This document shows, in pieces, positions 23,752 through 33,034 of a DNA stretch of 64,000 nucleotides. The notes beneath the pieces were generated by a model. The model was not told where the DNA came from, ran no database searches, and saw nothing but the letters and a program-made list of their open reading frames with translations. The translations under genes were made by a program, and so were the position numbers. The DNA lies in contig JAFGIX010000046.1 in assembly GCA_016929395.1 (NCBI GenBank), positions 1 through 64,000 on the forward strand, written 5' to 3'. Source of the stretch: Candidatus Zymogenus saltonus (GTDB lineage: Bacteria; Desulfobacterota; Zymogenia; Zymogenales; Zymogenaceae). Position 1 is the first letter of the stretch. Every line of letters begins with the position of its first letter.

Positions 23752-25167
23752 ATGGGTCCTGTCATGAAAGCGCCTAAAATGGACAATTCAACGGGGGAAT
23801 TGAACACTCCCACGATATTGTTGTTCGGGGTAATGATTTTTTTCATCGCTATCCTGGCGTTTTTTCTCTCCGGCCAGATTGAGCTCAAGATGATGATTCT
23901 GCTCCTCGGGATCATCTCTTCGGCGATATGTTTCTTCAACACGGAGATGGCTCTCTATTTGATAATCTTCGCGATGCTCTTTTCGCCGGAGTTTTCAGTG
24001 GGAGGGGGACTCGAAGAGGAGCGAAGCCTCGTAATCAGGATTGAGGACGTGGTTATAGTAATAGTATTCCTTTCATGGATACTCAAAACCACAATATATA
24101 AGGGGCTCGGACTTATAGTCAAGACCCCCCTCAACAACTCGATACTGATCTACATTTTCGCCACCCTCTTCTCTACCCTTTGGGGGTCGCTGGTCGGAGA
24201 GGTCAGCCTCCTCTCGGGCCTCCTCTATGTATTCAAATATATGGAATACTTCCTCGTCTTTTTTCTGTTCGTCAGCAGTTTAGAGGACAAAAGCCAAATA
24301 CAGCGTTTCATAGTGGTGGCGTTTATTGTCGCGATATTTACCGCCCTTTACGCAATGATCCAGATCCCCCAGGGGGTGAGGGTGAGCGCCCCGTTCGAGG
24401 GGACATCGGGAGAGCCGAACACCCTTGGAGGCTATCTGATTCTTATTATCTCCGTCTCGGCCGGGCTTTTAATGACACTTGAGGACAGGAAGATCAAGAG
24501 GTATCTCATCGGCGTGATCGCCCTCCTCTCGGTCCCCTTTATCTTCACCCTGTCACGAAGCTCGTATATCGCGGTGATACCGATGTTTGTAACCCTGTTT
24601 TTCTTTTCAAAGAAGAAGGTCATCCTTGCCGCTCTTCTGTTGGTCTTTTTGGTGTTTTCGCCCTTTGTACTCCCGGAAAAGGTCAAGGGACGGGTGACCG
24701 AGACCTTCGTCCCTTATCCCGGTTATGAGGGCACCGAGACCCTTCTGGGCAAAGGGCTGGATCCTTCTACATCCGCCAGGATCACTTCCTTTAGGTATGC
24801 AATTTCAAAATGGGCGGAAAAACCGCTCTTGGGCTGGGGCGTTACGGGGGTCGGGATAATCGACAGCATGTATTTCAGGGTACTGGCGGAGACGGGCCTT
24901 TTGGGGATTACCGCCTTTTTTTACCTGATCTATAGGATAATAGTCTTTCTCTACTTCACATTCAAGGAGGCTCAGGACAAGTTTCTCAAGGGCCTTTCAT
25001 TTGGGATGCTCTTGGCAACGCTGGCCCTTCTCGCCCATTCCATAGGGGCTGCGACCTTCATTATCGTCAGGATCATGGAGCCGTTCTGGTTCTTTATGGC
25101 GACGATCTTTCTGCTGTCAAAGATCGAGAAGTCCAAAGATGAGATTACTGTCAAGGAAAAGCGGTGA
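23752..25167 (+). CDS. O-antigen ligase/polymerase-like (Wzy/WaaL) membrane protein
   Basis: A 471-residue protein with about eleven to twelve hydrophobic segments and a large periplasmic loop (about 310-365) before the motif L-L-G-W-G-V-T-G-V-G-I, as in Wzy_C/O-antigen ligase proteins. The N-terminus could begin at 23752, 23764 or 23779; none has a clear Shine-Dalgarno. Position directly after wza/wzc-like genes makes the polymerase of the repeat unit the best call. It overlaps the following glycosyltransferase by 4 bp (GTGA). Confidence 0.85.
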   Translation: MGPVMKAPKMDNSTGELNTPTILLFGVMIFFIAILAFFLSGQIELKMMILLLGIISSAICFFNTEMALYLIIFAMLFSPEFSVGGGLEEERSLVIRIEDVVIVIVFLSWILKTTIYKGLGLIVKTPLNNSILIYIFATLFSTLWGSLVGEVSLLSGLLYVFKYMEYFLVFFLFVSSLEDKSQIQRFIVVAFIVAIFTALYAMIQIPQGVRVSAPFEGTSGEPNTLGGYLILIISVSAGLLMTLEDRKIKRYLIGVIALLSVPFIFTLSRSSYIAVIPMFVTLFFFSKKKVILAALLLVFLVFSPFVLPEKVKGRVTETFVPYPGYEGTETLLGKGLDPSTSARITSFRYAISKWAEKPLLGWGVTGVGIIDSMYFRVLAETGLLGITAFFYLIYRIIVFLYFTFKEAQDKFLKGLSFGMLLATLALLAHSIGAATFIIVRIMEPFWFFMATIFLLSKIEKSKDEITVKEKR

Positions 25168-26360
25168 AGATTGCGTACTTCCTCAAGAGCCTCCCTGAAA
25201 AATCAACCACATTCATTTGCACGGAGATAGAGTTTTTGAGGAAGAGGGGCGATGATGTCTACATCTTTCCCATATGGGATATGGACAGCTCGAACGTCCC
25301 AAGCTCCATTGCCGAGCTGGGCGATTACAATTACAGGCGGTTTTCCCTCTTGTATCCTGGCTGGATTTTTGCCGCCGTCCTTTTTCTTTTCCTCAAGCCG
25401 AAGGTTGTCCTCGGCCTTTTCTCTGAATATCGTAAGCTCTACGGGATAAGGTTCGTTTTTAAATCGCTGGAGGCGGCTCTTGTTCTGAAGACCATCGGTA
25501 TAAAGCGCATCCACGCCCATATGTTGTCCATATCAGTAACGAGGGCCCGGATCGCCTCGATACTCGTAGACACCCCCTACACCTTTACGGCCCACGGCTC
25601 CGACCTCCTTCTACTTTCCCCCAAAGACTCCGCCGAGCTATTGAGGGGTGCCGAGGGCGTAATAACGCCGACAGAATACAACAGGAAGAAGATCGTGGAG
25701 ATTGCGGGAAATCAAGCGGGGGAGTCGGTAAAGGTGATACCGTACGGCGTGGACACGGACTTCTTTTCTCCCCACCAAGGAGGAAGGAACAAAAAAGGGG
25801 TCGTCGATATAGTCATTGTGGGGAGACTGCACCCTGTTAAGGGGCACCCCTATCTGTTGGAGGCGTTGAGCATCCTCAAAAAGAGGGGGGTCAAATTTCA
25901 TTTGACCGTTGTGGGTGAAGGGGAAGAGAGGGGGAACCTGGAAAGACTGGCAGATGATCTGGACCTTGTGAAATTCGTCACCTTTGCGGGGAGCCTATAC
26001 GGGAGACCGCTTAGGGATCGACTGAGGGGTTCCGATATATTCGTGCTTTCGAGCCTGTCGGAAGGGCTTCCCGTCTCGATGCTCGAGGCGATGTCGGTGG
26101 GTCTCACCGTCGTGGTGCCAGAGATTACGGGTATAACGGAGGTGATAATTCCTCAAGGAAGGGGAGGGGGCAGGGGAAACGGTATCATCTTTGAGGCGAA
26201 GAATCCCGAAGACCTCGCCCAAAAGCTTGAACCGGCGATCAGGGATCGGGACTTGAGGGATAGGCTCGGCCGGGCGGCGAGAGAGACGGTGATTCTCAAA
26301 TGCTCGCATGACGCCGCGTACCGGAAAATCGCGGAGGTTATCGAGGGGAGTGCGCGGTAG
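25164..26360 (+). CDS. GT4-family glycosyltransferase A
   Basis: A 398-residue GT-B fold glycosyltransferase. N-terminal acceptor domain with A-H-G-S-D-L (near 138); donor domain with V-I-P-Y-G-V-D-T-D-F-F, I-V-G-R-L-H-P-V-K-G-H and the E-x7-E motif E-G-L-P-V-S-M-L-E. These retaining enzymes add a hexose or related residue from a nucleotide sugar to the lipid-linked repeat unit at the inner-membrane face. GTG start overlaps the upstream stop. Donor and linkage cannot be predicted. Confidence 0.9.
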   Translation: MKIAYFLKSLPEKSTTFICTEIEFLRKRGDDVYIFPIWDMDSSNVPSSIAELGDYNYRRFSLLYPGWIFAAVLFLFLKPKVVLGLFSEYRKLYGIRFVFKSLEAALVLKTIGIKRIHAHMLSISVTRARIASILVDTPYTFTAHGSDLLLLSPKDSAELLRGAEGVITPTEYNRKKIVEIAGNQAGESVKVIPYGVDTDFFSPHQGGRNKKGVVDIVIVGRLHPVKGHPYLLEALSILKKRGVKFHLTVVGEGEERGNLERLADDLDLVKFVTFAGSLYGRPLRDRLRGSDIFVLSSLSEGLPVSMLEAMSVGLTVVVPEITGITEVIIPQGRGGGRGNGIIFEAKNPEDLAQKLEPAIRDRDLRDRLGRAARETVILKCSHDAAYRKIAEVIEGSAR

Positions 26361-26473
26361 TCTTTCGCGAAACCTGTCGATATATTCTTTATCGAGGTTG
26401 ATTTTCCCTGGACAGTGTGTGAAGATTTAATTGATGGCTGGGATTTCAAATTCCCTTTTTTTGAGGTGTTTTG

Positions 26474-27748
26474 TTGAGGCATGTCCTTTTTCTGTCGTAT
26501 AACTTCCCGCCGATGGGCGGGGGCGGAGTCCAGAGGACGGTCAAGTTCGTCAAGTACCTCCCCGAGTTCGGGTGGGAAGGGCTGGTTATTGCCGCGGACG
26601 ACAAGAACTACTGGGCCCGGGACGAGACGCTCCACGAAGATATACCGGAATCTACGATTGTAAGGCGGTCTTCGCCCTTGAGGCCCGGATTTTTCATCTC
26701 CGCCCTCGAAAGGATCACCTCGAGGGGATTTGCCCAGGGATTGATGGAAAACGTCTTCATCCCGGACGACAAGATTTTCTGGGCGTTATCGATACTATTC
26801 GGCGCTCTTCGGATGGTCAAAAAACATGACATCCGGTTGATCTATTCCACATCGCCACCCCACAGCACCCATCTTGCGGCCCTCCTGTTGAAGAGAATTA
26901 CCCGGCTCCCCTGGGTCTCCGACTTCAGGGATCCGTGGACTAAGAATTATCTCTACAAACCCTCCAACGGATGGATCGAGTCGATCAATCGAATGATGGA
27001 GAGGGCGGTGATGAGGGACGCCGATCGTACGATATGCATCACCGAGAGGGCAAAGGAGAGTTACGGGGAGCTCCCTTGGGTTGATCCAGATCGCCTCGTC
27101 ACGATATATAACGGCTATGACCCGGATGACTTCGGCGGAGACGGCGCCCGGGAGGTGGATTCAGACAAATTAATCATCACGCACTCCGGCTCCATTTACG
27201 GCGGAAATTACCCGAAGGATTTCTTTTTGGCGGTAAGGCGCATCCTAAGGGAAGAGCCATCTCTCAGGGAGAGGCTGCTCTTCAGGTTTGTGGGGGTGAT
27301 GGATAAGGAGATAGAAGCGGAGATCAGGAGCTTCCTCGGCGATAATGTCCAATTTCTGGGGTACCTGACCCACCGCGAGGCTGTCGATGTCGTCACCCGA
27401 TCGGACTGCAACCTTGTGGTGGTGACGGCCGATGAGAAAGCCTCGTATCACGTCACAGGGAAGCTCTTCGAATATATGGCGGCGGGGCGTCCCATCCTGG
27501 CCGTCGTTCCCCCCGGTGAGGCCGCTGACCTCGTGAGGTCGACGGAAACGGGGATTGTAATCAGCGAGGACAACCCTGAAGCCCTCCGCCGCAAGTTCAG
27601 AGGGGCGATTGAGGAGATAGCCGAGATGAAGGGTAAGGGCACTTTTTCGCCGAATATCGAGGCCGTCAGGCGTTTCGAAAGGCGGAGACAGGCCGAAAGG
27701 CTCGCCGGGATATTTGACCAATTGACGGCGGAGACAGGAAAAAGATGA
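26474..27748 (+). CDS. GT4-like glycosyltransferase B
   Basis: A 424-residue GT-B fold protein starting with L-F-L-S-Y-N-F-P-P-M-G-G-G-G-V-Q-R, the start typical of the GT4-like group with a glycine-rich first loop. It has D-F-R-D-P-W (near 150), I-Y-N-G-Y-D-P-D-D-F and K-L-F-E-Y-M-A-A-G-R-P-I, and lacks the plain E-x7-E motif of neighbour A. TTG 26474 is preferred over TTG 26471 because GAGGTG lies 5-6 bases upstream. A gap of 113 bp separates it from gene A; its end overlaps gene C by 4 bp (ATGA). Confidence 0.88.
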   Translation: MRHVLFLSYNFPPMGGGGVQRTVKFVKYLPEFGWEGLVIAADDKNYWARDETLHEDIPESTIVRRSSPLRPGFFISALERITSRGFAQGLMENVFIPDDKIFWALSILFGALRMVKKHDIRLIYSTSPPHSTHLAALLLKRITRLPWVSDFRDPWTKNYLYKPSNGWIESINRMMERAVMRDADRTICITERAKESYGELPWVDPDRLVTIYNGYDPDDFGGDGAREVDSDKLIITHSGSIYGGNYPKDFFLAVRRILREEPSLRERLLFRFVGVMDKEIEAEIRSFLGDNVQFLGYLTHREAVDVVTRSDCNLVVVTADEKASYHVTGKLFEYMAAGRPILAVVPPGEAADLVRSTETGIVISEDNPEALRRKFRGAIEEIAEMKGKGTFSPNIEAVRRFERRRQAERLAGIFDQLTAETGKR

Positions 27749-28917
27749 AGGTCGCGTACATATTGGAGGGGATCAAGCCGGGCTGGCTGACCTACGAGAT
27801 GGATGCCCTGAGGAATATCGGAGTCGAAATAGACATCAACCCGAATAATCCCGCGGTGTATAATGATTTTTCGCCCTACGCGGGACCGAAGAAGAGATCT
27901 CTCGGCCGCGACATTCTGAATCTCACGGGGCGGTTTTTCGGGGGACCCTTTGTGATCCGTCCCCACTTCGGTCGAATGAGGAGGTACGCCGGATGGCGGA
28001 TTGCGATCTCGACCATCGCCATGGCAAGGGGGATAAAGGAGAGGAATGCTGTGATCATCCACGCCCACTTCGCCACGGGGCCCGCGGCCTCGGCGATGGT
28101 TGTGTCTGAGCTGACCGGGATTCCCTTCGCCTTTACCGGCCACGGCTACGACCTCTACAGGGAGCCGATAGACTGGGGGTTTCAAGCCGAGAAGTGTCGA
28201 AGGGCGGCCTTCGTCAGGTGCATATCCGAGTTCAACAGGAGGCACCTGATGGGAAAGACCGGCCTTGACGGCGGGAACTTCCACGTCGTTCCCTGCGGTG
28301 TGGACACGGAGCGCTTTCGCCCGGACGGGGGGGCCGATTCGACGCCGGACGGGGACCGGATCATCCTTACGGTTGCGGCCCTCGTTCCCCCGAAGGGTAT
28401 ACCCTTCCTGCTGAAGGCGTGCTCCAGCGATAAGGTTAAAAGGCTGAATAGGAAGCTCGTGATCGTCGGCGACGGCCCGATGAGGGACCTGCTGACGAGG
28501 GAGGCCTCAAGGCTTAATATCGATGTGGAGTTTGCCGGGGAGGTAAAAAACAGCGAGATAATGGAATATTACCGGAGGGCCGATCTATTTGTCCTTCCGT
28601 GCATCACTGCGCCGGACGGCCACCACGACGGCATCCCGGTTGCCATGATGGAGGCGATGGCGGCTGGCGTCCCCGTTATATCGACAAACATATCCGGGAT
28701 CCCGGAGCTGGTTGATAACGAGAAAAGCGGGATACTGGTCGGGGAAAAGGACACAAAGGCGTTGGCGGAAGCTATAGAGAGGCTCCTTACGGACGGCGAC
28801 CTTAGGAGGAGGTTTTCCGTTGAGGGGAGAAAAAGGGTCGTTGAGAAGTTCAATATCGTGGATGTGGCGGGGAGGCTTAAAAATCTTTTTATGAAACACT
28901 CGGTGAGGGGAGCGTGA
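27745..28917 (+). CDS. GT4-family glycosyltransferase C
   Basis: A 390-residue GT4 protein: H-A-H-F-A-T-G-P (near 110), F-T-G-H-G-Y-D-L-Y, C-G-V-D-T-E-R-F, and D-G-I-P-V-A-M-M-E in the place of E-x7-E, with aspartate as the first acid. This form (H-H-D-G-I-P-V) is common among colanic-acid-type GT4 enzymes. The start overlaps gene B (ATGA) and the end overlaps gene D (GTGA), so genes B, C and D are translationally coupled. Confidence 0.9.
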   Translation: MKVAYILEGIKPGWLTYEMDALRNIGVEIDINPNNPAVYNDFSPYAGPKKRSLGRDILNLTGRFFGGPFVIRPHFGRMRRYAGWRIAISTIAMARGIKERNAVIIHAHFATGPAASAMVVSELTGIPFAFTGHGYDLYREPIDWGFQAEKCRRAAFVRCISEFNRRHLMGKTGLDGGNFHVVPCGVDTERFRPDGGADSTPDGDRIILTVAALVPPKGIPFLLKACSSDKVKRLNRKLVIVGDGPMRDLLTREASRLNIDVEFAGEVKNSEIMEYYRRADLFVLPCITAPDGHHDGIPVAMMEAMAAGVPVISTNISGIPELVDNEKSGILVGEKDTKALAEAIERLLTDGDLRRRFSVEGRKRVVEKFNIVDVAGRLKNLFMKHSVRGA

Positions 28918-30104
28918 GGAGAAAAGTCAAAGAGGGCGGTCATATATTCTACGCCTGTTACGAGGATTTGACCAAGGAGGTGGCGTGGACCGTCCACATT
29001 CGGGAGGTGGTGAACAACTGGGTCGATATGGGCAGATCGGTCACGCTCTTTTGCCCGTCCAGATTTCCATTTAAGATTCCGCCCGAATGCCGGGTGGTTT
29101 ACGTTCCCTCCTTAAATGTCAGGATCGTCGGCGAGTACCTGTACTTCCTCCTGTTGCCCGTGTATATTCTCTTTTACGGCATAAAACTCAAGCCGAGGGC
29201 GCTCTACTGCCGCGAGATGAGCCTTATATTTTTCCTGTTTGTCGCCTGCAAGCTTGTCGGAATACCACTGATTGTCGAGATTAACGGATTTCTTGTGGAT
29301 GATCTCAGGATCATCGGCACCTCAAGGCTGAAGATACGATTCTTCAGCCTCATGCAGAGGATAAACTTCGGGCTGGCCGACGCCCTCGTTTTCGCCTCCA
29401 GCGAGCTCAAAGAGAGACACGTCGAGATGTACAATCTCGATGTAGAGAGAACGTATGTGGTGCCCAACGGCGTTGATACGGACCTCTTTTCGCCTGGAGA
29501 AAAGGGCCGCGTAATTAAAAATATCTCTCGGCTTGGGGGGATTAAGCTCGATCCGAAGAGGAGCTACGTCACGTTCGTCGGCTCGTTCTATCCCCACTCC
29601 TCCACCAGATCAATAGTGGAGGCTTCTAAATACGTAGCATGGGAGCGCGGCGACGTCGATTTTCTCATGATAGGTGACGGCCACGACCTCCCCCTCTGCC
29701 GGAAGATCGCCGAAGAAAATCGGCTTTTGGAGAGGGTCTTCTTTCTCGGCGTCAGGCCTCACAGTGAGATACCGGACTTCGTTCGGGCCTCTTCGGTACT
29801 GATCTTCGTGACGACGGATCCGAAGAGGTGGGGAAACAGCATGAAGATACTTGAATACATGTCTTCGGGGGGTGCGGTGATAAGAAACTACAAGACCCTC
29901 TTCGACGTGCCGCTGACCCACGGCGAGGATTTCTTCTTCATAGAGGATGTTAGCCCTAAAAAACTGGCCGGTGCGATAGCGGCCCTTATCGACGACTATG
30001 AATTGAGGGAGAGGATAGGGAGAGGGGCGAGGAGGCTGATCTTAAAGAACTTCAGCTGGAGGCGGACGGCAACGAGGCTCCTTGAGATCATAGACGGACA
30101 GTAA
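28914..30104 (+). CDS. GT4-like glycosyltransferase D
   Basis: A 396-residue GT-B protein with a membrane-associated hydrophobic segment (about 75-95: Y-L-Y-F-L-L-L-P-V-Y-I-L-F). Donor-site landmarks are V-V-P-N-G-V-D-T-D-L-F, F-V-G-S-F-Y-P-H-S-S and K-I-L-E-Y-M-S-S-G-G-A-V-I. E-x7-E is degenerate. GTG start 28914 follows GAGGGGAGC. Expected role as for the other GT4 genes of this locus; the hydrophobic patch suggests it works on the lipid-linked chain. Confidence 0.87.
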   Translation: MRRKVKEGGHIFYACYEDLTKEVAWTVHIREVVNNWVDMGRSVTLFCPSRFPFKIPPECRVVYVPSLNVRIVGEYLYFLLLPVYILFYGIKLKPRALYCREMSLIFFLFVACKLVGIPLIVEINGFLVDDLRIIGTSRLKIRFFSLMQRINFGLADALVFASSELKERHVEMYNLDVERTYVVPNGVDTDLFSPGEKGRVIKNISRLGGIKLDPKRSYVTFVGSFYPHSSTRSIVEASKYVAWERGDVDFLMIGDGHDLPLCRKIAEENRLLERVFFLGVRPHSEIPDFVRASSVLIFVTTDPKRWGNSMKILEYMSSGGAVIRNYKTLFDVPLTHGEDFFFIEDVSPKKLAGAIAALIDDYELRERIGRGARRLILKNFSWRRTATRLLEIIDGQ

Positions 30105-30138
30105 TGCTTCAGTTTTTTGGAAAGAAGACGGGTTAGAC

Positions 30139-31302
30139 GTGAAGACGATTCTCTTGACAAACGATTACCCGCCGACGATAAGCGGGATATCGACCCTCTT
30201 TTATCGGATCTGGCTCTTCCTCCCCGATGGTGAAGACCTGATATTGGCGCCTGGGGTGGAAGGGGGAAGGGACTTTGACGAAGAGAGCGGCAGGGGCGCG
30301 ATCAGGTATCCCGCGATTCCCGTGAACTCGCTTTTTATAAAGGCCGTCAATTTCGCCATCCAGTTTTTTTACGCCCTCCGTCTCGCGCTGCGCCACAGGG
30401 TAAGGCTGATCCATGCGGGGCAGATACTTAACGGCGGAGCCATCGGGTATGTTTTAAAAAAGATATTCGGCATCCCCTACGTAATTTGGGTCTACGGGGA
30501 CGAGACCAAGCCGATCTACATGAGAAGCCCCGTCCACAGGTATTTAATCGACCGACTGATCAGGGGCGCCGACCGAATCATCTCCGTCAGCCCCGTGATC
30601 ACGGAGGAGTTTTTAGACTACGGTGTGTCGGCAGAGAAGATCGTAGAGATAATCCCTGGGGTGGATACCGAGACCTTCTCCCCCGGGGAGCCGCCGATGG
30701 AGATGATGGAGAGGTACGGGGTTAAGGGGAAGACTGTGCTTATGACCGTGGCCCGCCTGACGCCGAGGAAGGGTCAGGACACGGTGATCTCGGCCCTCCC
30801 CGGTATTTTAAAGAAGCACCCCGACGTAGTCTATCTAATCGTCGGGGACGGGCCCTACCGAAGGTCCCTTGAAAAGCTCTCCGTGGACAAGGGCGTTTAT
30901 GACAGCGTGATATTTGCGGGGAGGGTTGTGGATTCAGAGCTGCCGGATCACTACAGGCTCTCCGACATCTACGTGATGCCGAACAGGGAGGTGAAGGATT
31001 CCACCGACTCGATCGAGGGATTCGGGATATCGTTCATCGAGGCGGGGGCGTCGGCAAAGCCGGTGGTGGGTGGGAGGAGCGGCGGGGCGGTGTTCGCCGT
31101 CGAGGACGGCGGGAGCGGGATACTCGTCGACCCGGAAGACGCCGGGGGGCTAACTGATGCGGTAATCGGGCTTATCGATGATCCAAGGAGGGCCGAGGAT
31201 ATGGGGAGGCGGGGTCTTGAGAGGGCGCGCACGTTCGACTGGAGGCTGAGAGCCGAGGAGATCTCCGAACTTCACCGGGAGTATGAGGAGTCGAGGAAGT
31301 GA
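30139..31302 (+). CDS. GT4-family glycosyltransferase E
   Basis: A 387-residue GT4 protein from GTG 30139. The N-terminus L-L-T-N-D-Y-P-P-T-I-S-G-I-S resembles PimB-like mannosyltransferases. It has I-P-G-V-D-T-E-T-F-S-P, V-A-R-L-T-P-R-K-G-Q-D and the complete E-x7-E motif E-G-F-G-I-S-F-I-E. It probably uses a GDP- or UDP-sugar at the cytoplasmic face. A 97-bp gap with a possible new promoter separates it from the GT2 gene. Confidence 0.9.
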   Translation: MKTILLTNDYPPTISGISTLFYRIWLFLPDGEDLILAPGVEGGRDFDEESGRGAIRYPAIPVNSLFIKAVNFAIQFFYALRLALRHRVRLIHAGQILNGGAIGYVLKKIFGIPYVIWVYGDETKPIYMRSPVHRYLIDRLIRGADRIISVSPVITEEFLDYGVSAEKIVEIIPGVDTETFSPGEPPMEMMERYGVKGKTVLMTVARLTPRKGQDTVISALPGILKKHPDVVYLIVGDGPYRRSLEKLSVDKGVYDSVIFAGRVVDSELPDHYRLSDIYVMPNREVKDSTDSIEGFGISFIEAGASAKPVVGGRSGGAVFAVEDGGSGILVDPEDAGGLTDAVIGLIDDPRRAEDMGRRGLERARTFDWRLRAEEISELHREYEESRK

Positions 31303-31383
31303 TCTCGCTGGATTTTCAATACTTTTCCGCGCACCTTTTGAGGTCTACGGTCGAATCGATTTTTAATCATCGGTTTAAAATGA

Positions 31384-31389
31384 TATAAT
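31384..31389 (+). promoter_or_regulatory. possible internal -10 element before the GT2 gene
   Basis: A perfect TATAAT lies 11 bp before ATG 31400 in the largest gap inside this part of the locus, but the hexamer 17 bp upstream (TTTTAA, 31361-31366) is a poor -35. A transcript from here would be nearly leaderless. Confidence 0.25.
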
Positions 31390-31399
31390 ACTTGTCATA

Positions 31400-32290
31400 A
31401 TGACTTTAGATGTTCCAAAAGTTTCGGTGGTGATCCCGACTATCGGTAGGGGAGAGCTTCTGATCGGCACCGTAAGCCGTCTCCTATCGAGCGGCTGCGG
31501 CGACTGCGAGATTATAGTGGTCGACCAGACCCCCGATCCGGACGACTCCGTAATCGAGTTTGTCGAGGCGAATCGGGACAAAATCATCTACGTCAAGATC
31601 GACGAGCCGGGGCTTACAAACGCCAGAAACGTTGGGATAAAGAGGGCGAGGGGGGATGTCGTGGTCTTTTTGGACGACGATGTAGTCCCGGACAACCGGC
31701 TTGTCTCCGCCCATGTGGCGGCCTACGAAGGCGAGGGCGTGGATAACGTGGGGGGGGTCGCAGGAAGGATTCTGCCGCCGGGGGAGCCGCCATCCGAAGT
31801 GGAGAAAAACCCGGAGAGGATCGCGAAGATCAGACTCTTCGGCCTTTTGATCCGCGAGAACTTCGATTCCGACGTCCCAACGATCGCCCATCACGCCAGG
31901 GGGTGCAACATGTCGTTTCTTAAGAAAGCCCTTGTAGAGGCGGGGGGATTTGACGTGGGCTTCGGGGGGACGGCCCACCTGGAGGACGCGGATATGTCCT
32001 TGAGGATTCGGAGGCTGGGGTACGGGATGCTGTTTTGCCCTCATGCCTCCCTGGTCCACCTGCTGGAGCCTGTGGGAGGGTGCAGGCCCAAGGACACGAG
32101 GGATTGGTTCTTCTGGTACGGGCACAACCTGTGCCGCTTCTACAGGAAGAACTTTCCGGCGTATGTCTTTCCCCTTCAATGCCTCCACTTCGTTTTGAGG
32201 CTTCCCATCCAGGCGGTGAAGAGGGGAAACTTGAAGATAATTTTGTGGGGGATCTCCGGCTTTACGAAGTCCCTTTTCGAGGAAATTTGA
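31400..32290 (+). CDS. GT2-family glycosyltransferase
   Basis: A 296-residue GT-A fold protein: V-S-V-V-I-P-T-I-G-R-G (7-17), V-V-D-Q-T-P-D, N-A-R-N-V-G-I-K, the metal-binding D-D-D (F-L-D-D-D-V-V-P) near 95, and A-H-L-E-D-A-D-M-S-L-R, the ED-type catalytic segment near 195. These inverting enzymes transfer a sugar (often rhamnose, galactose or GlcNAc) in repeat-unit assembly. A hydrophobic C-terminal segment (about 250-270) may touch the membrane. Confidence 0.9.
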   Translation: MTLDVPKVSVVIPTIGRGELLIGTVSRLLSSGCGDCEIIVVDQTPDPDDSVIEFVEANRDKIIYVKIDEPGLTNARNVGIKRARGDVVVFLDDDVVPDNRLVSAHVAAYEGEGVDNVGGVAGRILPPGEPPSEVEKNPERIAKIRLFGLLIRENFDSDVPTIAHHARGCNMSFLKKALVEAGGFDVGFGGTAHLEDADMSLRIRRLGYGMLFCPHASLVHLLEPVGGCRPKDTRDWFFWYGHNLCRFYRKNFPAYVFPLQCLHFVLRLPIQAVKRGNLKIILWGISGFTKSLFEEI

Positions 32291-32338
32291 GATTTGTTTG
32301 TTTGATATTCGATTGGATTTGACGGGAGCCTTCAGGGG

Positions 32339-33034
32339 GTGGGTATTTCAAGCTTGATTTCAAGGATATTTCTGAGGTTTCGGGGGGACGTGGGAAAAGA
32401 CATCTCCAGCGGCCCCCTCTCCGATAGGATAAGGGAGTGCGCGGCAGGGCTCGCCCGCGGGAAATCGTGCGACGTCGCCTTAGAGGTCGGGGTGGGGGAG
32501 GGGCTTCTGGCAAAGTCGGTAATCGACGGGGGTTCCGTAAGGACGCTGGTCGGGGTGGATGTCCTCAAGCAGCAGCTTATCGAGGCGGGATTGAGGATAA
32601 GGGGCGACAATCCCTCAAAAGACGGCGGGATTTTTTCCGGGAGGCTCAAGGTTGTAGTGGCGAGGGGGGAGACGCTGCCATTCAAAGAAGGGGCCTTCAA
32701 CCTTGCGATTACCGTAAACACCCTCCACAACCAGCCGTCCTGGGACGAGGCCTCTGTCATTTTGGGGGCGGTCTGCAATGTTGTCCGTTTTGGGGGTAGC
32801 GTCATCTTTGATATAAGGAATCGCAGGGACCCGTTGATCTATACGGCCTACAGGTTTTCCACGATCATCGATCCCTCGACAAGAAGGCTCCCCGTAAACG
32901 CATATTCCATATCCAGGGTCAAGGGGAGGCTTACGGAGCTCGGATTTGACGTGGTAAAGAAGGTCCCGATTAGGTACAGGTTCTGGCCGATTCCGAGCGG
33001 TTTTTTGATAGAGGCGGTTAGGATCAAGAAATGA
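32339..33034 (+). CDS. class I SAM-dependent methyltransferase
   Basis: A 231-residue protein starting at GTG 32339. Motif I is A-L-E-V-G-V-G-E-G (about 46-54), followed by V-G-V-D-V (motif post I), L-P-F-K-E-G-A-F-N-L-A-I (motif IV region) and G-G-S-V-I-F-D-I-R (motif VI). In this setting it most likely methylates a sugar residue or chain end, which in some systems terminates chain growth. Its end overlaps the DegT gene by 4 bp (ATGA). Confidence 0.8.
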   Translation: MGISSLISRIFLRFRGDVGKDISSGPLSDRIRECAAGLARGKSCDVALEVGVGEGLLAKSVIDGGSVRTLVGVDVLKQQLIEAGLRIRGDNPSKDGGIFSGRLKVVVARGETLPFKEGAFNLAITVNTLHNQPSWDEASVILGAVCNVVRFGGSVIFDIRNRRDPLIYTAYRFSTIIDPSTRRLPVNAYSISRVKGRLTELGFDVVKKVPIRYRFWPIPSGFLIEAVRIKK

